Part shown: in pieces, positions 61,865 through 64,000 of the stretch
How positions within the stretch are numbered: the stretch's first letter is position 1
Layout of the letters: every line of letters begins with the position of its first letter
NCBI GenBank assembly: GCA_965215995.1
Contig: OZ244128.1
Coordinates: 3,038,001-3,102,000, forward strand
Reading direction: 5' to 3'
From: SZUA-309 sp965215995
GTDB taxonomy: Bacteria; Pseudomonadota; Gammaproteobacteria; Pseudomonadales; Azotimanducaceae
Length of the DNA stretch: 64,000 nucleotides
Notes under the pieces: model-generated
Told to the model about the DNA's origin: nothing
The model's database searches: none
Seen by the model: only the letters and a program-made list of their open reading frames with translations
Made by a program: the position numbers and the translations under genes

Positions 61865-63277
61865 TCAGACGCTGTAATACATCTCGAATTCAGCCGGGTG
61901 GGTGGTGGCATTCAGGTAGTCCACCTCTTCCTGCTTGAGCTCCAGATAGCCGTCGATGGCGCCATCGCTGAACACGTCTCCGGCTTTGAGGAAGTCTCGA
62001 TCCTGATCCAGCGCCTCCAGCGCCTGCTCCAGGGAGCTGGCAACGGTGGGCACATCGGCCAGCTCTTCCGGCGGTAGATCGTAAAGATCTTTGTCGAAAG
62101 AATCGCCTGGATGGATCTGATTCTTGATGCCGTCCAGGCCCGCCATGAGCATGGCGGCGAAGGTCAGATACGGATTGCCTGTGGAATCGGGGAAGCGTAC
62201 CTCGATCCGGTAGGCCCTGGGATTGCCACCCTGGATGTAAGGCACCCGGATGGAGGCTGAGCGGTTGCGGGCCGAGTAAGCCAGCAGCACGGGGGCTTCG
62301 AAGCCCGGGACCAGGCGCTTGTAGGAGTTGGTGGCCGCGTTGCCGAAGGCGTTGATGGCCCTGGCGTGCTTGATGATGCCGCCGATGTAGTACAGGGCCG
62401 TTTCGGACAGGCCAGCGTACAAGTCACCGTGGAAGATGTTGTTGTCACCTTTTGCGATGGACTGGTGCACGTGCATGCCATTGCCGTTGTCACCAACCAG
62501 GGGCTTCGGCATGAAGGTGGCCGTCTTGCCGTAGGCATCAGCCACGTTGTGCACGCAGTACTTGTAGATCTGTACTTCGTCAGCTTTTTTCACAAGAGTG
62601 TTGAAGCGCACGCCGATCTCGTTCTGACAGGCAGTCGCCACCTCGTGGTGGTGCACTTCCACATCCAGACCCATGGCCTCCATGGCGTTGCACATGGCGG
62701 AGCGCAGGTCGGCAGCGGAATCTACCGGCGGGACAGGGAAGTAGCCGCCCTTCACGGAGGGGCGGTGGCCCAGGTTGCCGCCTTCGAACTCGTTGTGCGA
62801 CTCCCAGGCAGCCTCTTCCGCACCGATGTGATAGGAAGCGCCGCTCATTTCCACCTTCCAGCGCACGTCGTCGAAGACGAAGAACTCGTTCTCCGGGCCG
62901 AAGTAAGCGGTGTCGCCAACGCCGGTGGAGGCGAGGAACGCCTCCGCGCGCTTGGCGATGGAGCGGGGATCCCGATCGTAAGGCTGCATGGTGGAAGGCT
63001 CCACGATGTCGCAGCGCAGGTTCAGTGTGGTGTCGTCCCGGAACGGGTCGATCACCGGGGTATCGTCATCAGGCATCAGGATCATGTCGGACTCGTTGAT
63101 CGACTTCCAACCCGCGATGGAGGAGCCGTCGAACATGAACCCGTCCGCAAGGGCGTCGGCATCGATCCGTGAGGCAGGGACGGTGGTGTGCTGCTCCTTA
63201 CCCTTCGGATCGGTAAAGCGCAGGTCGATCCACTTGACGTCGTTTTCTTTGATGAGTTTGAGTGTGTTTTCAGACAT
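61865..63277 (-). CDS. glnA: Glutamine synthetase, type I
   Basis: 470 residues, typical GSI-beta length. SENTLKLIKENDVKWIDLRF, FDGSSIAGWKSINESDM, the NGMHVHQSI block and the adenylylation-site region DKDLYDLPPEE are all present. It makes glutamine from glutamate and ammonia with ATP. The ATG at 63277 has GGAG upstream. Its expression is set by the sigma-54 promoter and NtrC sites upstream. Confidence 0.97.
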   Translation of the reverse strand: MSENTLKLIKENDVKWIDLRFTDPKGKEQHTTVPASRIDADALADGFMFDGSSIAGWKSINESDMILMPDDDTPVIDPFRDDTTLNLRCDIVEPSTMQPYDRDPRSIAKRAEAFLASTGVGDTAYFGPENEFFVFDDVRWKVEMSGASYHIGAEEAAWESHNEFEGGNLGHRPSVKGGYFPVPPVDSAADLRSAMCNAMEAMGLDVEVHHHEVATACQNEIGVRFNTLVKKADEVQIYKYCVHNVADAYGKTATFMPKPLVGDNGNGMHVHQSIAKGDNNIFHGDLYAGLSETALYYIGGIIKHARAINAFGNAATNSYKRLVPGFEAPVLLAYSARNRSASIRVPYIQGGNPRAYRIEVRFPDSTGNPYLTFAAMLMAGLDGIKNQIHPGDSFDKDLYDLPPEELADVPTVASSLEQALEALDQDRDFLKAGDVFSDGAIDGYLELKQEEVDYLNATTHPAEFEMYYSV

Positions 63278-63391
63278 CTCTGTCCAGCTCCTTTTCGTTT
63301 TTCGCTCGCTTGCGCGATGGCCTGTCAATAAGACTTGATCTCAAGTGTCCATCGGAGGCTGCCGACGTACCCTTTATGGTGCGTCGAAGAG

Positions 63392-63406
63392 GCAATTAGT
63401 GTGCCA
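63392..63406 (-). promoter_or_regulatory. Sigma-54 promoter of glnA
   Basis: On the minus strand TGGCAC-ACTAA-TTGC, an exact -24/-12 element, 115 to 129 bases upstream of the glnA start codon. Confidence 0.9.
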
Positions 63407-63458
63407 TTAGAGAGCCGGCTATTTCCGAGACGTTCCAGGTATGTGGATGCTTATATCC

Positions 63459-63473
63459 GCACTGTTTTGGTGC
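63459..63473. promoter_or_regulatory. NtrC enhancer site 1 of glnA
   Basis: GCACTGTTTTGGTGC, close to the NtrC consensus, about 60 bases upstream of the -24 element. Confidence 0.75.
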
Positions 63474-63499
63474 GCAAATTGAACTAGGCGGTTCTGATC

Positions 63500-63514
63500 G
63501 CACTTCTTTGGTGC
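63500..63514. promoter_or_regulatory. NtrC enhancer site 2 of glnA
   Basis: GCACTTCTTTGGTGC, 41 bases (about four helical turns) from site 1, consistent with cooperative binding of two NtrC dimers. Confidence 0.75.
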
Positions 63515-63532
63515 GTTCTCAGGGTGTATCTG

Positions 63533-63784
63533 CTAGTCGCCTCTCACCTGGATCCGAAAACGGTAGACGAGTCCTCCCCCGGATTCATTGTCCACGGTCT
63601 CGCTGACAATCAGCTCGTGACCGTGGACCCGACACCAGGCAGGAATGTCCTGCAGGGTGCCCGCATCGGTGGCTACCACTTCCAGCATGGCGCCAACCGG
63701 CATCCGGCGAACCATCTCCTGGGTTCTGATGACGGGCAGGGGGCACAGTAACCCCCGGGCATCCAGGGATTCAAGCTCCGACAT
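63533..63784 (-). CDS. TusA-family sulfurtransferase
   Basis: 83 residues. LDARGLLCPLPVIRTQEMVR holds the CPxP motif with the persulfide-carrying cysteine of TusA/SirA proteins. The rest (VGAMLEVVATDAGTLQDIPA) is standard. The ATG at 63784 overlaps the preceding gene by 14 bases, so the two are coupled. Confidence 0.88.
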   Translation of the reverse strand: MSELESLDARGLLCPLPVIRTQEMVRRMPVGAMLEVVATDAGTLQDIPAWCRVHGHELIVSETVDNESGGGLVYRFRIQVRGD

Positions 63785-63992
63785 GCCAGCGGCGCTCGAT
63801 CTGATCTGCGGGCAGGGGTGCCACGGTGAGCTCGTGACTGCTGCCGTCGGGCCGGTCCACGCGCACGGAGACAGATTCTGCCGATCGACCCTGGCCATAG
63901 CGGGCGAGGATACGGGCGGCCAGCTCCAGGTCTTCTTGCGACGGCTCACCATCGATCAGGCACAGGGGGCCGTTGTGACTGGTCGCGTACAT
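63771..63992 (-). CDS. Small conserved protein upstream of tusA-like gene
   Basis: 73 residues. GPLCLIDGEPSQEDLELAAR and ILARYGQGRSAESVSV resemble the small NFACT-R_2-like domain often attached to tRNA thiolation proteins, which would suit a sulfur carrier neighbour. The identification is tentative. The gene is complete at its ATG, but its operon may continue beyond the window. Confidence 0.45.
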   Translation of the reverse strand: MYATSHNGPLCLIDGEPSQEDLELAARILARYGQGRSAESVSVRVDRPDGSSHELTVAPLPADQIERRWHVGA

Positions 63993-64000
63993 GGCAGGAT

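Overview
The window reads as a gammaproteobacterial chromosome. The right-hand third (about 45.4-64 kb) is compact housekeeping DNA with neighbour orders typical of that class: mutY-yggX with an AsmA-like gene, hisB-hisA, a gpmI-envC-ctpA-yibQ-like run, a yibN-like rhodanese followed by secB, trmL, and glnA-(DUF4124)-ntrB-ntrC with a textbook sigma-54 promoter and NtrC sites. I cannot place it below class level. TonB receptor, sulfatase and Spinster-like MFS genes suggest an aquatic or soil heterotroph.

Left part (0-16 kb): a cupin gene and a methyltransferase gene, then a divergently arranged, apparently catabolic locus (1.6-11.8 kb). Leftward it encodes a TonB receptor, a MaoC-like hydratase, a TetR regulator and a TauD-like dioxygenase. 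Rightward it encodes an MFS carrier, an acyl-CoA ligase, a PF10118 metal-dependent hydrolase, a cupin and a zinc dehydrogenase. The two arms meet at a 200-bp promoter region holding a palindrome. An MFS gene, a nucleotidyltransferase/methyltransferase pair and dapD follow.

Middle part (16.3-45.5 kb): accessory DNA bounded and subdivided by copies of the 3' half of tRNA-Phe. The intact tRNA-Phe gene (minus strand, 45444-45519) is the right boundary. Further 3'-half copies lie at 39605-39671 (67 identical bases including flank), 34733-34792 (diverged) and 16338-16373 (short, diverged). Conserved GGGCACCAA-type arm repeats at near-constant distances give the 34.7 and 39.6 kb copies an attP-like layout, as expected of tandem integration at one tRNA gene. 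No integrase gene is visible. Cargo includes an RND efflux pair, a TetR-sulfatase-DUF3179 operon and many small single genes (hydrolases, GNATs, NUDIX paralogues, a phosphotransferase, secreted hypotheticals), several visibly broken.

The most notable cargo is in the tRNA-proximal unit (39.6-45.5 kb). A three-gene ubiquitin-like conjugation operon encodes a multiubiquitin-type Ubl, an E2-like protein with no cysteine in its conserved core, and a JAB-peptidase/E1 fusion. It is transcribed divergently from a HigB-like toxin and a HigA-HTH/ImmA-metallopeptidase fusion. The shared intergenic region carries two copies of the same TAACG-N5-CGTTA operator-like palindrome 52 bp apart. This looks like a mobile, probably defensive, module in which a toxin-antitoxin-type regulator may control a bacterial ubiquitin-like pathway.
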